From positions 62,001 to 126,000 of the forward strand of contig JACTAT010000218.1 of NCBI GenBank assembly GCA_014526335.1: a stretch of DNA of 64,000 nt, given 5' to 3'. Below the pieces are notes generated by a model. It did no database searches, was not told the DNA's origin, and saw nothing but the letters and a program-made list of their open reading frames with translations. The first letter of the stretch is position 1. The number at the start of each line of letters is the position of its first letter. The position numbers and the translations under genes are program-made. Source of the DNA: Chrysaora quinquecirrha. Taxonomy: Eukaryota; Cnidaria; Scyphozoa; Semaeostomeae; Pelagiidae. Below are positions 1-10,636 of the stretch, piece after piece.

Positions 1-205
1 TATGTTTCTTTATGCATGCATTCCACAAGCACCCTCTTAACATGTATATCCTATATCCTTCACACTAAAAATAGTAGATAGATAGGGTTAAATTGAATCT
101 CTTCACCAGAGATAGTTATCTGGTTGATGTTACGTGTTTAATTTTTATATTAGGTTAAAAAATGTAGTTAGGATAACATTCGATGTATTTGCTTCTTTTT
201 TGCAG

Positions 206-599
206 AAACTTTGCGTATCACAAACGAATTCAAATCTTGATGCAGGAGATCAGAGTAAATTCTCTGGAAGAATATGTAAGAGTCTTAATGTAAGAATTTT
301 AGTTGGTTGATACCTTGTTGCTAAGAGATGTAAACTAAACTCTCTGTCTATTTCAGAACCATTTAAACAACTCAGCCCGAAAATGGGAATATTTGAGTAG
401 TTCTACCTTTAACTCGAGGCTGAAAATTCCCAAAACATTAAGGAACTTAAAGGAACTGTCCAGGCTCGGAGGAAAAACTAAGAAACTCTTTTTTAAAGAA
501 CAAGACGGTTTGTATGAAAAAGAACAGAAGTACAATATATTTCCCATCGTTCTTCCCCAAAAGGCTCCTTTTATACTTGAAGTTAGAAATGAAGAATAG
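206..599 (+). CDS. Last two exons of an unidentified spliced gene
   Basis: Exon A is 206-275: it follows a pyrimidine-rich tract ending in TGCAG and is followed by GTAAGA. Exon B is 357-599: it follows TATTTCAG and ends at TAG 597-599. Joined, they stay open in one frame for 103 codons plus the stop, with matching phase at the junction, which supports real coding sequence. The peptide is rich in Lys, Arg, Leu and Ser (for example KIPKTLRNLKELSRLGGKTKK) and has no domain I recognise. Earlier exons would lie left of the window. No polyadenylation signal was confirmed close by. The splice sites and phase are seen in the sequence; that it is a host gene rather than an old transposon is inference. 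Confidence 0.45.
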
Positions 600-780
600 T
601 TTCTATGAATTTGTTGTAAAAATTGGTATATATACACATCCCATGGCAAGGAACAGCATAAGGAACTTCAGCCTCATGTTGTTGAAAAATTAAGGAACTC
701 CAGCCTCAACTCAGACCAAAGGTTCCTTATAAAAAAAACGTGTAGAGCCACCAATATTAGTTTTCTCAAATTTCCAACAG

Positions 781-974
781 GAATCCGTAGATTCATTGAT
801 GGCAGAACTTAAAAAGGAAACGAGTTCTAGACCAACCAGAGAAGTGGAGCCAAAACCGTTTTCGTTGACAGCGACAAAGAAAATGAAGAAGTGACAAGAG
901 ACGAGGAAATTCATGATGAGGACAATCGTGAAGACAATTTTACAGAAAGAGATGGAGGAGAAAATGAAGATGAA
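781..974 (+). pseudogene. Acidic exon with a frame slip
   Basis: The segment is bounded by TTCCAACAG and GTAAGT, which look like an acceptor and a donor. The first half reads openly in one frame (ESVDSLMAELKKE...). The second half reads in another frame as a strongly acidic stretch with FVDSDKENEE and repeated Asp/Glu-Asn. A single-base slip near 850 separates them, so it is either a decayed exon or two overlapping possibilities. It may belong to the same transcription unit as the exons at 2517-2695. No domain is recognised. Confidence 0.3.
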
Positions 975-2510
975 GTAAGTCTATCCAAAAACAATATTGA
1001 AAGACCCAATTACTCTAGTCACTTCAACGATGAATTGTGGCGTTTAGCCCAATAAAGGCTGGGCATGGGTATAGGCCCGGGGATGGAAACTTAAAGGCAT
1101 AAATTTTGAACACATTTGAGTTTCTTGATGAAATTTATAGGTCCCAAATTTTCCTAAATAGGCAATAAAAATGAAAAAATTTCTTCTTGCCAAGGACTTA
1201 TATTGATGACGTCATCATTTTTCCTTTTACACTCTTTTTTATAAAAAACCAATCTGGGCTAGTGGCCTGGGGCTTAGTTCTTTATTTTTTGACATCTTTG
1301 GAGACGATTGTAGTTCCAAAGGTCCCTAAATAGTTCCTAAATTTCAACTGCATATCTAGTGCCATAACTATTAGAAAGAGACAATTGTTTGTAAGCAAAC
1401 ATGGAAAATACTCAAGGAAATATTTTATAAATGCGAAACAAACAATTTATGTGATTTTTGACGGCAAATGAATATGGAACCGGCTTTCTAATTCTTGATC
1501 TTTTGTAGCGATAAAAATATTCAACAAAGAAAAGTTTCTCACTGATTTTCTGTTTGGTAGTACGGTAGAATAGCTAAGTTTTTACATTTACGGACCTTCT
1601 AGACGAGGGTTCCTTATAAATTGGTTCCTTATAAAAAAACAGCGTGTATCATATGTGAAACGGGCAAATAATCAGCTTCTTAAGAAATATTGATCCTGAT
1701 TACCGTGAAGCTTTCTATGATATACAGCAGGTAGGATGGAGGTGGGAGTAATCAAACAGCGGGAGTAATCATAAATTTCGACTTTAAAAATACGACAAAA
1801 TACAAAATTTAATTCAAAGGATGGTAGGATAAGTGCAAAACTATACTCTTTTTTGTGGCATGCTGGCTGATTTGTGAGAGTTGCTTCAGAACGGAGAGAG
1901 CTCAAAAAGAAACTAGTAGTGCGGAAGGACTGTAAAAATGACGTTCGACTGTAAAAATTCCCTGGATCTGATGACCCAAAAAATGGACAGCATATATCCC
2001 TACGAACAGGACCCGTTGACCATAGAAACAATTTTTTTCTGATTCTTCATTTCAAAAGTAGCTAGCTAATACATATACATATAGCTAATATCTATAACAA
2101 TGAGTCCGAACATGCTGTTTTCGTAAAATTTCCATCAACTTAGCTAATTTGCGAGTTTTAGTTCTCTTAATTATTTTTATCGTATTTTTAAGAATTACAA
2201 CTAGTTGACTTTTGATCTGCTGGCAAGTGCGCTGGCTTTTAACATTGTTTGTATTTCCCGCTGATTTTTCCACTCCCATTTATATTAGCTCCCTCGGTTA
2301 TCAATTTAAAGACTTTAAACTGCTTCGATAATCAGAAACCCTTGCGGAAATTTGTTTGAGTTTTTCAACATGATCTTTTCGGAGACGGGCATGGGCTTGT
2401 TCATTAAAGAGTTTTTCACTGCTTTGATAACCAGAAACCCTGATGACCATTTTTTGAGGTTTAAACAGGGTATTGTCGGTTGCTTAAACAGTATACTATA
2501 CTTTTATCAT
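975..2510. other. No gene recognised
   Basis: AT-rich sequence with only short, composition-driven reading frames. I see no domain, repeat array or clear splice-bounded exon here. The two TTCCTTATAAA-like stretches near 722 and 1609 are similar to each other but too short to classify. Confidence 0.4.
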
Positions 2511-2516
2511 TTGTAG

Positions 2517-2695
2517 GAACAGCACAATTCCAGACGAGGAAGACAAGTTCGCTTGCTGTTGTGCTACAGATGAATTAATTCATTCTGAGTAAGTAAACGT
2601 TGTTTTAAAATTTAGTACAACATTTTGACATTTTTTGCAGAAGTACATCTCCAAATGACAGCGCCGCCAGAAAAAATTCCTCGACTAAGACCTAA
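2517..2695 (+). CDS. Two terminal exons and stop of an unidentified gene
   Basis: Exon 2517-2588 (preceded by TTTGTAG, followed by GTAAGT) and exon 2641-2695 (preceded by TTTTTTGCAG) join in phase. They encode a short tail containing PDEEDKFACCCATDELIHSE, then a Ser/Asn-rich end, with stop TAA at 2693-2695. AATAAA follows at 2741-2746, 46 bases after the stop, which fits a 3' end. I cannot name the protein. The three adjacent cysteines are notable but not diagnostic. The acidic exon at 781-974 could be an upstream exon of the same gene. Confidence 0.4.
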
Positions 2696-2740
2696 ATTTT
2701 ATTGAGAAAATAGAAGTTAAATTCAATTCATTTATTTAGC

Positions 2741-2746
2741 AATAAA
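2741..2746 (+). promoter_or_regulatory. Polyadenylation signal AATAAA
   Basis: A canonical hexamer 46 bases downstream of the stop at 2693-2695, in the expected place for that transcript. Confidence 0.4.
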
Positions 2747-2749
2747 ATT

Positions 2750-3360
2750 ACAATTTAACGTTTACCAAAAATAGAAAATTAAGAAATATTCCTCTACTTT
2801 GAAAAACACGAAAACGATAATTCATATACAGTTTTGTTGCCAATGCCCTATTCACTTTAACCTACCATATATGGTTTTTTTATCACAGTAACAATGACAA
2901 TGAGCCATCAATAACAATGATATTAATTAGAATGGTCTGAAAAAAGGAAAATAGGAGTGAAAATGAAAGAAAGAAACAAAAATAAAAGCAAGACCAAATG
3001 GAAAAGTAAAATAAGGAAAAAATAGGTTGGGCACGGCAATGAAATAACCAAATTATAAAGATATTAGAGAAAGGGTTGGTTTGGGGTTAGCTACAATGAG
3101 TAGCTTTGATGTGGAAAGCACACCTAACATCAGCATAGTTTTGGAAAGCACACCTAACATCGGCATAATTTTGTAGTAAGCATTTACGAAAGTGATTGTC
3201 AAAAAGTTTTTTAGACGATTTAGTTCTGATGCTGTGAGGTATACTGTTCCTGACCTTGTTCCTGACTTTTCAGAACTTGCAGTTTCTTAATTTTCTCCCA
3301 TTTTGCTACTCAAAGTTTTTTTACAGTTTCTAAAATTTCAATAGAGTCACACAAACGTCC
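2750..3360. other. No gene recognised
   Basis: An AT-rich stretch between the AATAAA at 2741 and the hAT terminus at 3361. It contains a short direct repeat around 3110-3165 (GGAAAGCACACCTAACATC twice) and nothing else that I can support. Confidence 0.4.
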
Positions 3361-6300
3361 CAGGGGCGGATGCAGGGAAAATATTTATGAAAATTTTTTG
3401 CGACCACACCCTTCAGAACCTCGGAGAAGGTGGGCAACGCCCTTTTCGATCTTACGTGCATCTTGAAAGTTATAAGCGAATATGCAAAGCGTGGTAATCT
3501 CCAATTTCAGATATAAGACAAACTGTATAGACATTGTGCATTCAATAATCTACCATACCACGATTTAACAACAAAAACATATCTACAAAAAAGTACATTC
3601 AAATTAAAGAATTTTATCTCAAAGTTATCAAAGATTACTCATTGGCTATTTACATTTTCCCAGTGTATTTTGGAGAGCAATGCCTCAATTAATCCCAAAG
3701 AAATATAGGGCAAATGCCATCTTGTTACAAGGCAGTAGCACCAACTAAATTTACTTTGCTAGTTTACATGGTAAAAATTAACAGCACAATAACATGCTTG
3801 CTTTGTGAGACTTCTGAAGAAGAATCAAAGCCGTGATTCTACAGAGAAAGCACTTCGACTGAGTATGAAGTTAGGAAGACTGCATTACTTTCAAGTAAAA
3901 CAATCCATTTCTAACGCAGGATTTCGAACACAAAAATGATATGATAACAATGAAAAGCTAAGAAAACTGAGAGCACTTTCAACAAAAAACCATCCCCCAG
4001 AACATACAGAAGATATTGTAAATCACTGTAAATAATATAGAAAGCTAACAAACATAAAATACCACAGAATTTCATCACCGGTCCATGAACTAGACGACTT
4101 CACGTTTTAGACTAGAATTCTTCAGGATCGGTGTTCCAAATATCTACAAGTCGCATTCTCCTGAGATGCTTTCTTGCAAAGACATCAATAACGTCTTCGG
4201 CCTTTAATGTTATTTCGCGATGAACACTGAGAAGAGCAAGAGCATTCAAACGACTCTGACCCATCGTATTGCGCAGATATGTTTTCAAACGTCTGAGGAC
4301 GGATATGGATCTTTCACATGTACATGTTGTTACCGGTACAGTTGCGCGAAGTTGGAAAGCAGTAAGAATATTGGGGAAGGTAATGTTATCAATATTGGGC
4401 AAGAGAGACGAGAGTGTTGTTGGAGTACCTAGAGCGCCACGCCAGTGATCTTCCCACATATTTAGTTCAGTCTGCACATACCGAGGCTCTGGTAGGTCAT
4501 CACCACAAAAATCCAAGAATGATTGAAAATTTTTTCGCCAATCACGATTTGTTAGAGCCTCTGAGGGCATTCCCGAGAAACCATTCATAATTTTAAGATA
4601 CCTTTCTGAAAATCTGTATTGCATTAGTACAATCAAATGATCAAGAAATGGTAAGGTAACAGAACGCTCGTAATACTGTGTAGGTGTATCTGATGGGACA
4701 TTGGAACGATGTACATGACGCCGTACAGTACGTGGCTTAGAAGGAGACACATCCACAGAACGTGCCAAGATAACAGCTTCGTCAAACCATGACTTATGAA
4801 ACTCCTCCTTTTTCATTCTAAGACGCCGGAGAGAAGCAAACAGAAGCCTTGTTTTCTCATGAGCAGCGACAACATCGAATTAGAAAGACTGCAATTGCTT
4901 CGTAAGAGGCCTGGTCACTTCTAAACAACATGACACAATAACTAAAACAACGATAAATTGAAAGTCGATTGTTGCATGTAACAAACTGTTTGCGTCTCTT
5001 ACAGAATCAAAGTTCCAATTGCGATTCTCATTATACATTATCTCTTCAAGCGAAGAGACAATTGCCAAACAAACTTCACTGAAAACATCAAGTCCATCTA
5101 TTCTCGCCACCCATCTTGTTCTACAAACATCTAGAAGATGACGATGGCGAGCTTCTGGAACAACTTCTTCAATCATCTTACGAAGCAAATCAAACCGTTT
5201 TGGACTTGAATTGACGAGCTGCGAGACAACGCGAACGTGTCCCATCATGTTCTTTACCTCCTGTAGATCACAAGCAGAAGCTACACACAGATTGAGAACA
5301 TGTGATCCACAATGCACGTAAGATGCTTTCGGATAATCTCGTTGAATCCTGGCTGCTGCTCCAGAACACTTTCCAGCTAAGTTGCCTGCACCATCGTAGC
5401 CTTGTCCACGGCAAAACTGCATGTCGAGACCAGCTTGCTGAACAGCCTGGGTAATGGTTTTAGACATGGCCTCACCAGACAACCCTTCAGTACAAGCTAC
5501 AAAACCAAGGAATTCTTCTCGTATGTTGGCATTTGCATCAACAAAACGAATCACTAACGGCATTTGTTCAATATTGCTTATGTCAGCTGCCTCATCAGCT
5601 AATACAGAAAAAAACTTCGCATTTCTAATCTCACTGGACAATCTTGACACAATCATATCCCCACATATATTAATCAATTCATTTTGGGTGGTCTTAGAGC
5701 GATATGTCGCCCTTTTTGATGCATTCAACATATGATCATCAAACAAAACGTTGTTTCCATATTCCACGAGAAATTTCAGAAGCTCTTGCCGGGATTGTGG
5801 CTATCATCATCATCATATTTCGAATCATCCCTATGGCCTCTTAGTGCTATGGTTTGTCTACCGCAAAGAACAAGACTTCCCACAATAGGCCTCAGTTTCT
5901 CGCGATTTTCGCGAACCTGTTTATCTGAGATCTTGTTCAACTGAAGGTCGATGGGGTTGATCTTCTTCTGCATGCACTGGCGAAAATGAGTAGCTTTCGC
6001 TGTAGCTGTTTCATGCATTCTAGAATGCTCTGCATGGGTACGAAACTTCTGCAGAGCCTTCGACCAAGAAGAATATGGTGACTTATAAAGCTGATCTAGC
6101 TTACGTACACCATAACTTCCTTCTTCTGGATTCCCAAAAAGGACACAATGAAGGCAAAACACTCCATCAAGAGAGGTTGAATAGGAGAGCCACGAGAATT
6201 CTGAAAGCCAGTGTAATTGAAATCTACGTCCAGAAGAGTTTGAAGGGAACTTAAATGCAGGCTCAATGTTCCTTGATTTCGTCAAAAGACTGAACTTAAC

Positions 6301-6540
6301 ATCATCTGAAAAAGATTTTTGCTTGTAGAAGAACCCAATATCAACATAAGCAGAGGTAGTACTTGGTAACAAGTTTATTGTTGCACTAGCAACTGAAGAT
6401 TCTTCTTTATCAGCCAAATTTGTTGTTGAACTACCATGGTTAAATAATGCATTTATAGTTACATCTTTAAGAGGTTCTTTTCTCTTGTCTCTAATCATTG
6501 AATTGACGTAAAAATTTTGTGTGCGTACTGATTGTCAGGT
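3361..6540 (-). mobile_element. Decayed hAT transposon, ZMYM1-type
   Basis: The element carries a three-piece transposase on the minus strand. At its downstream end is CAGGGGCGGATGCAGG at 3361, a typical start for hAT elements of the ZMYM1/DUF4371 kind. I could not find the matching inverted end on the other side; the THAP fragment from 6594 probably marks where the element was cut or replaced. No target duplication can be defined with one end missing. The right boundary given is approximate. Confidence 0.65.
4112..6498 (-). pseudogene. hAT/ZMYM1-like transposase (TTF zinc finger, DUF4371, dimerisation)
   Basis: Three reading frames in order make one transposase. 6498-5776 holds the TTF-type zinc finger region, with [20 protein letters not shown]. 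5767-4880 holds the DUF4371/RNase H-like core, with LADEAADIS (first acidic residue), GQGYDGAGN (second) and YVHCGSHVLNL. 4816-4112 holds the hAT C-terminal dimerisation region, with TCERSISVLRRLKTYLRNTM. The break near 5775 is a frameshift. The break at about 4880 is a single in-frame TAA, because the frames on either side agree. Few lesions suggest moderate age. In the hAT family this enzyme cuts the element out through hairpin intermediates and makes 8-bp target duplications; with a nonsense codon before the dimerisation region this copy should be inactive. Confidence 0.8.
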
Positions 6541-6593
6541 TATAAAAAGCATAATACCCTCAAATTTGTGAATGGACTCCAGAACAAAGTGAT

Positions 6594-7330
6594 ATGGTCT
6601 GTTCTCAACATTTTGTTGACGGGAGACCAACCATAGAAAATCCTAACCAAACTCTAAATTTTGGTTATGAGAAACCTGCAAAACAGGCTCGAAGACTTTT
6701 GATCCGTCAAGAGCACCCAATGCATGCAATAAGGATAGAGGAGGTTGAAAACGACGCTGCTAAAGAGCCTGAAGGTAGTAATGAAAATAAGTCAGGGAAT
6801 TAAGAAACTGAAGTTGCTGCTGAAAGGAGCAAAGATCTTATCATAAATATTCTGCTGGCGAAAGTTAATCAACTTTCAACTGAGAAAGCAGATCTAGATC
6901 TTGAAAGCAAAGTGAGAAGCCTTTTGACTGAATTTGCAGACATCAGCATCCAAAGGAAATTAAAGAAACCATTGAGCACAAACATGATAAAAAAATACCA
7001 ACATTGGCAATATTTAATGCTGTGCTGGGTCACCTGAAACAATTTATTCTCAAATTAATTTTCTGGAGAGGCTCTAATACTGTTGTATCAAGAAAATAAA
7101 AAAAGAAATCAACATTTAAAAGCCACAAACTCGTTCCAAATGACCAATTTTTACTCGTTTTAATGAGGCTTAGACTCGGCCTTTTGAATGAGAATTTAGC
7201 AGATAGATTTAAAGTTTCTGCTTCATTTCCATCAAGAATATTCACAACTTGGGTGAAGTTTTTATCAAAGATTTTGGGAGATGCACTTATTGTCTGGTTG
7301 CCCAAGGCTACAATACATTCAAATCCTACC
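6594..7330 (+). pseudogene. THAP / DDE-type transposase fragment
   Basis: The first part contains the end of a THAP zinc finger, with VCSQHF and then PTIENPNQTLNFGYEKPAK, the pattern seen in cnidarian THAP-DDE proteins. It runs into a leucine-rich coiled-coil-like stretch (about 6800-6960). A shifted frame from about 7120 has DQFLLVLMRLRLGLLNENLA and then IFTTWVKFLSK...VWLPK, which matches the helix-turn-helix preceding DDE_Tnp_4 domains. The catalytic DDE portion is absent. At least two stops or shifts (after 6803 and near 7035) break it, so it is a truncated remnant. It probably came from a THAP-fused Harbinger/IS4EU-like transposon; the superfamily assignment is inference. Confidence 0.65.
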
Positions 7331-7331
7331 A

Positions 7332-8001
7332 GTATGGAATCTTTGTCTTATCTAGTATGGTATCTAGTTCATTCATTCTTTGTTTTTACTTTTCGCATTT
7401 TTAGTAGCTATTTGTTAATTTCATCATAAGGAAGCCTTAAGCTAGCGGCTTCACACGCGGCTTCACGTGCATAGGAATATATTGTGGTTGTGAAAACAGT
7501 CACATCCTGGTAGTCACACTCAGTAGTTATTATTCTAGAGTTAACACCCTTCATAAGGAACCGACAGTAGTCGGGTGCGTCATCACTTATAGCTATTTTA
7601 GTTATCTTTTGTTCATCTGTCATTAATAATTGCTTGTATTTAAAGAATAAAAAGAGCACAATTTGTTGTTAGAGAGAACAGTATCCGGTATGTAAAGCTA
7701 AGAGAAAGAGAGCATGCAAGTGTCGTTGAAGGAGCAAGATGCTTGAGAAAGATCTTGTCGCCTTAGTCGTCGTTGTAGTTGCCTGTTCGGAGGAGCAGAG
7801 GTGAATCTAGAGTAACGCTTGAGAAACGTTAGCTATAGAGTTCCTGGTACGTTTGAAACATATTGTCGTTTTGCCGTTTATCGCATGCTGCAAAGTATAG
7901 CTCTGGGAAGATATTTATATCAGAAGAATTAAAGAAGGACTAATTACTCCAATTGTGTCGTTTTATTTGTGCCAACCTGCCGACAAAATGACCAGTTTAC
8001 A
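7332..8001. other. No gene identified; one unassigned ORF
   Basis: A minus-strand ORF of 83 codons (7659-7408) has no recognisable motif. Its single oddity is a pair of cysteines in DAPDYCRFLMKG and ITTECDYQDV. Nothing else in this stretch can be supported. Confidence 0.3.
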
Positions 8002-8206
8002 TTTTGTCTCATAATTTATGGCCATGATTGTAGATTCCATGTTTTAAAGATTCCATGTTTTCTAGATTCCATGTTTTAAAGATTCCATGTTTTCCAGATT
8101 CAATGTTTTAAAGATTCCATGTTTTCTAGATTCCATGTTTTAAAGATTCCATGTTTTCTAGATTCCATTTTCCAGATTCCAGATTCCAGGTTTTAAAGAT
8201 AGCCAT
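8002..8206. repeat. Direct-repeat module beside Rep copy 1, downstream end
   Basis: It begins TTTGTCTCATAATTTATG, continues GGCCATGATTGT to 8031, contains an expanded array, and ends GGTTTTAAAGATAGCCAT at 8206. The same two end blocks recur in the same orientation at 10594-10636. On the opposite strand the outer block reads ACAATCATGG...ATAAATTATGAGACAAA, the same terminus as the 222-225 bp modules at 44657 and 48967 that bracket Rep copy 2. Confidence 0.7.
8032..8182. repeat. Tandem array of AGATTCCATGTTTTAA-type units
   Basis: About seven to eight imperfect copies of a 15-16 base unit, alternating AGATTCCATGTTTTAA and AGATTCCATGTTTTCT. The array lies inside the direct-repeat module; the right-hand partner at 10594 has only one degenerate unit, so the array expanded on this side. 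Confidence 0.8.
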
Positions 8207-8360
8207 TTCAATTGACTTTTTAGACACTCAATGAAGATGGTCCCTAATCAGCTTAAAAAGGCAGCCCCTCTGCAGCTATTCTTGTAAGATAAGCCACTGC
8301 TGTGCATCAAACAATCCAAACTTGTTTTTCCAGCAAAGATGTCAAGTAATCTTTATAAAA

Positions 8361-8361
8361 A

Positions 8362-8436
<75 letters not shown>
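8361..8436. repeat. (TA)n microsatellite
   Basis: About 75 bases of almost pure TA with one TTTA interruption. It sits where the AT-rich loop of the Rep copy 2 palindrome would be, directly beside the iteron array at 8448-8551. Confidence 0.9.
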
Positions 8437-8438
<2 letters not shown>

Positions 8439-8447
8439 TAAAAGTTT

Positions 8448-8551
8448 GGTAACATGTGGTGACATGTGAAAATATATAGAAAGTCTTAATAAACTGGTGG
8501 GAACATGTGTGGAAACATGTTCGGTTACACGTGGTTACATGAACATGTAGG
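8448..8551. repeat. Iteron array of Rep copy 1 (half palindrome)
   Basis: Six imperfect repeats of GG(T/G)(A/T)ACATGTG type. Two are adjacent (GGTAACATGTG, GTGACATGTG), then a 30-base AT-rich spacer, then four more (GGGAACATGTG, TGGAAACATGTT, GGTTACACGTG, GTTACATGAACATGT). The 2 + spacer + 4 order equals one arm of the palindrome at 46835-47069 downstream of Rep copy 2. The other arm is not found on the far side of the (TA)n tract. The likely role is Rep binding at a replication origin; this is inferred from position and repetition. Confidence 0.6.
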
Positions 8552-8610
8552 TTGCATATAACTTGCTAATTCTCCAATCACATCATAACATTATATTGTG
8601 GTAAAGTCGA

Positions 8611-9965
8611 TTAGTTAAGCAATGCCAATTCAGCAAAGCATCATCCGCAAGGCAGAACAGTTTTCTGATTCTTTTCAGAAAATTGATGGTTGAAGTTGAT
8701 GACATTCCAACCTACCTTCATCATTGCATCTTCAGCTTGGTCAGTTGTATTGTAGGGACCTCTGTATGTGACCAGTGCTTTGCTTGTGGCGAATATTGCA
8801 ACATCACTGTCAATGACCACATCACACAAATATAAATTTTTGGGTGCTGGCAGCTTAACAGTTCCCCCCTCCAGAAGAAGCAGCAAATCCCTTCCGTGTA
8901 ATAGAATCCTTGTTCCAACAGACGTCTTGTAGAATTATTATGCTTGCATTCTCTGCACCAATCCAGCCAAACTTATCATTAGATGGGTTTTCAAAGACTT
9001 TTTCACGGAAGATACTTTTCAGTGGCTTTAACATAAAAGTTTTCCCACAATTTTCAGGGCCAACAAGAATTAGATTTCGGAACTTCCCTCTTCCATTCAC
9101 CAAGATATCTCGCAAGCTTGAAGCATAGACTTGTGGGTCCACATTGTTGAAGTTGAGAACCTCTAAGGCACACTGTAACCAGGTTTTGTTGCAACCAAGA
9201 ACGCATTCTCCTTCCAAGGCATTTTGAACTTCTGTAATTCGGGATATTTTTTCTCTCTGCAATTTGCTTGGTGCCTCTTTGATAAACCATGCCTTGCTGA
9301 TCAGCTCTCTTATATGCTTTTCTTGATGGGACAAAACAAATTCGGCTATATCATTTTCTCCTTCTTCTTTTCTTTCCTCAGCAGTGGCAAACAAGGACGT
9401 GTATGTTGTGATGTTGTGCTTTCGGATGAAATCTGCTACTTTGGAGTTACTGAGACGTCGTTTTTTCTTCTTGGGTACTACTGATACTTTGTTTTGATTT
9501 CCACCTGACAAAGATAGATTTCTTTTCTTTCCAGCGGCCTGGTTACCAGCAATTGAATGTTTTGTTTTTTGGAGATCTCACATCAGCCAAGTTTTTATGG
9601 CCTTCACTATGAGCAACATTCTGATCTTCTTTCGTCACGTATCTATATGCACTGACATAGTGGTCATGGCTATCGCTAAAGTTCACAACTATACCATACT
9701 TTTTTGTGATGTTTTCCTTCACAGCTAGCCACTTTTTGTTTCCTGTCATTTTCAGAGCACAGTGGTAGTGAAATCCACCTTTCTCGTGTGGTTCCCGACA
9801 ACAGGCCCATTGCTCCACTTTAACTACAGATTTACCAGAGTTGAATTCACTCTCCAGCATACAACCAAAACTCTCTCTTGTTGGAAATTTCACTTCATCA
9901 ACTTGCGAGTACGTGATAAGGTACTGTCTCCGTCCTGAACGTGTATCTGATAATGTCGAGTCCAT
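8611..9965 (-). pseudogene. HUH endonuclease / SF3 helicase Rep, decayed copy 1
   Basis: Homologous over its full length to the intact gene at 45307-46650. The start is set at Met 9965 (MDSTLSD...) by alignment with copy 2; the frame is open back to 10049. Visible motifs: YLITYS (motif I), FHYHCAL (HUH metal-binding histidines), YRYVTK (Tyr-x2-Lys, nicking motif), GPENCGKT (intact Walker A), IIILQD (Walker B) and IFATSK (motif C). Frameshifts near 9545 and 8870 and a stop or shift near 8650 break the frame; the conserved tail CFAELALL is still readable, ending at 8611. About three quarters of the first 130 residues match copy 2 by hand count. Known family function is nicking and unwinding for rolling-circle replication. 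This copy is probably dead. Confidence 0.8.
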
Positions 9966-10028
9966 TTTGTGCTTATCGCTACTATCGCTAACAACCATGT
10001 GTATTTGTGAAAAAATTTCATTAACCCG

Positions 10029-10040
10029 TTTCGCGCCAAA
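10029..10040 (-). promoter_or_regulatory. E2F-like palindrome upstream of Rep copy 1
   Basis: TTTCGCGCCAAA on the plus strand (TTTGGCGCGAAA in the Rep sense) is a perfect E2F consensus. It is 64-75 bases upstream of the aligned start at 9965. Rep copy 2 has separate E2F-like sites in the equivalent place. E2F control would tie Rep expression to S phase, as in several small DNA replicons; binding here is inference. Confidence 0.45.
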
Positions 10041-10429
10041 ATTTGACAAGGGGTCTGGGAGTGAGGCATTTTGTCATGCATAAATTATGGGTGGAAGGCT
10101 AACGGCGATGTATGTCCACTTTATTTGGTATGAAGTAAATGAACATTTCATAGATCTTCAATTAACGATAATCATCTAAAATTCGTACCTGTAGCTTATT
10201 CAAGAAGTGATTAAGTACTATTTTCAGTATTAAGTGTGTAGTTTATTCATTTCGGATGCTTTGCTTAATTATTCCATGTTGTTTAGACCGAAAACAATTT
10301 TTTCACTTCAAAACAAAGCCCTGGATTAATACTACGTAGTTTTTTCACTACAAAACTCACCACAAGTAACAAATAAGCATCTATTTTTTTTCTCCAAAAA
10401 TGAGACAATCATGGGCAAAATATTTTGTG

Positions 10430-10636
10430 ACAAATCAAACGTAAAACCATGTCCCCCTCTCCCCTTATTCAGTGTTGAAGAATTGGTAACATGAGTACAC
10501 TTGCCACACTCTTGCTGTGTCTCCAACATTAAAAATGGGGGGAAGGGGTGGAAGATTTCAAGGGCCATGGAAGAAAGATTTCATTTTCTCGCACTTTGTC
10601 TCATAATTTATGATTCAAGGTTTTAAAGATAGCCAT
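10430..10636. repeat. Direct-repeat module with C-rich/G-rich core, upstream of Rep copy 1
   Basis: The core runs from CCCCCTCTCCCC (about 10451) with AGTGTTG to CCAACATT...GGGGGGAAGGGG (about 10555). The end carries TTTGTCTCATAATTTATG (10594-10612) and GGTTTTAAAGATAGCCAT (to 10636). The first end motif is the terminus of the modules at 44657 and 48967. The second end motif matches 8189-8206 on the other side of Rep copy 1. The left boundary is uncertain. Confidence 0.6.

Noticed and set aside
8361..8436. (TA)n tract as a promoter TATA region
   Set aside because: A simple microsatellite; position suggests expansion of the palindrome loop rather than a promoter.
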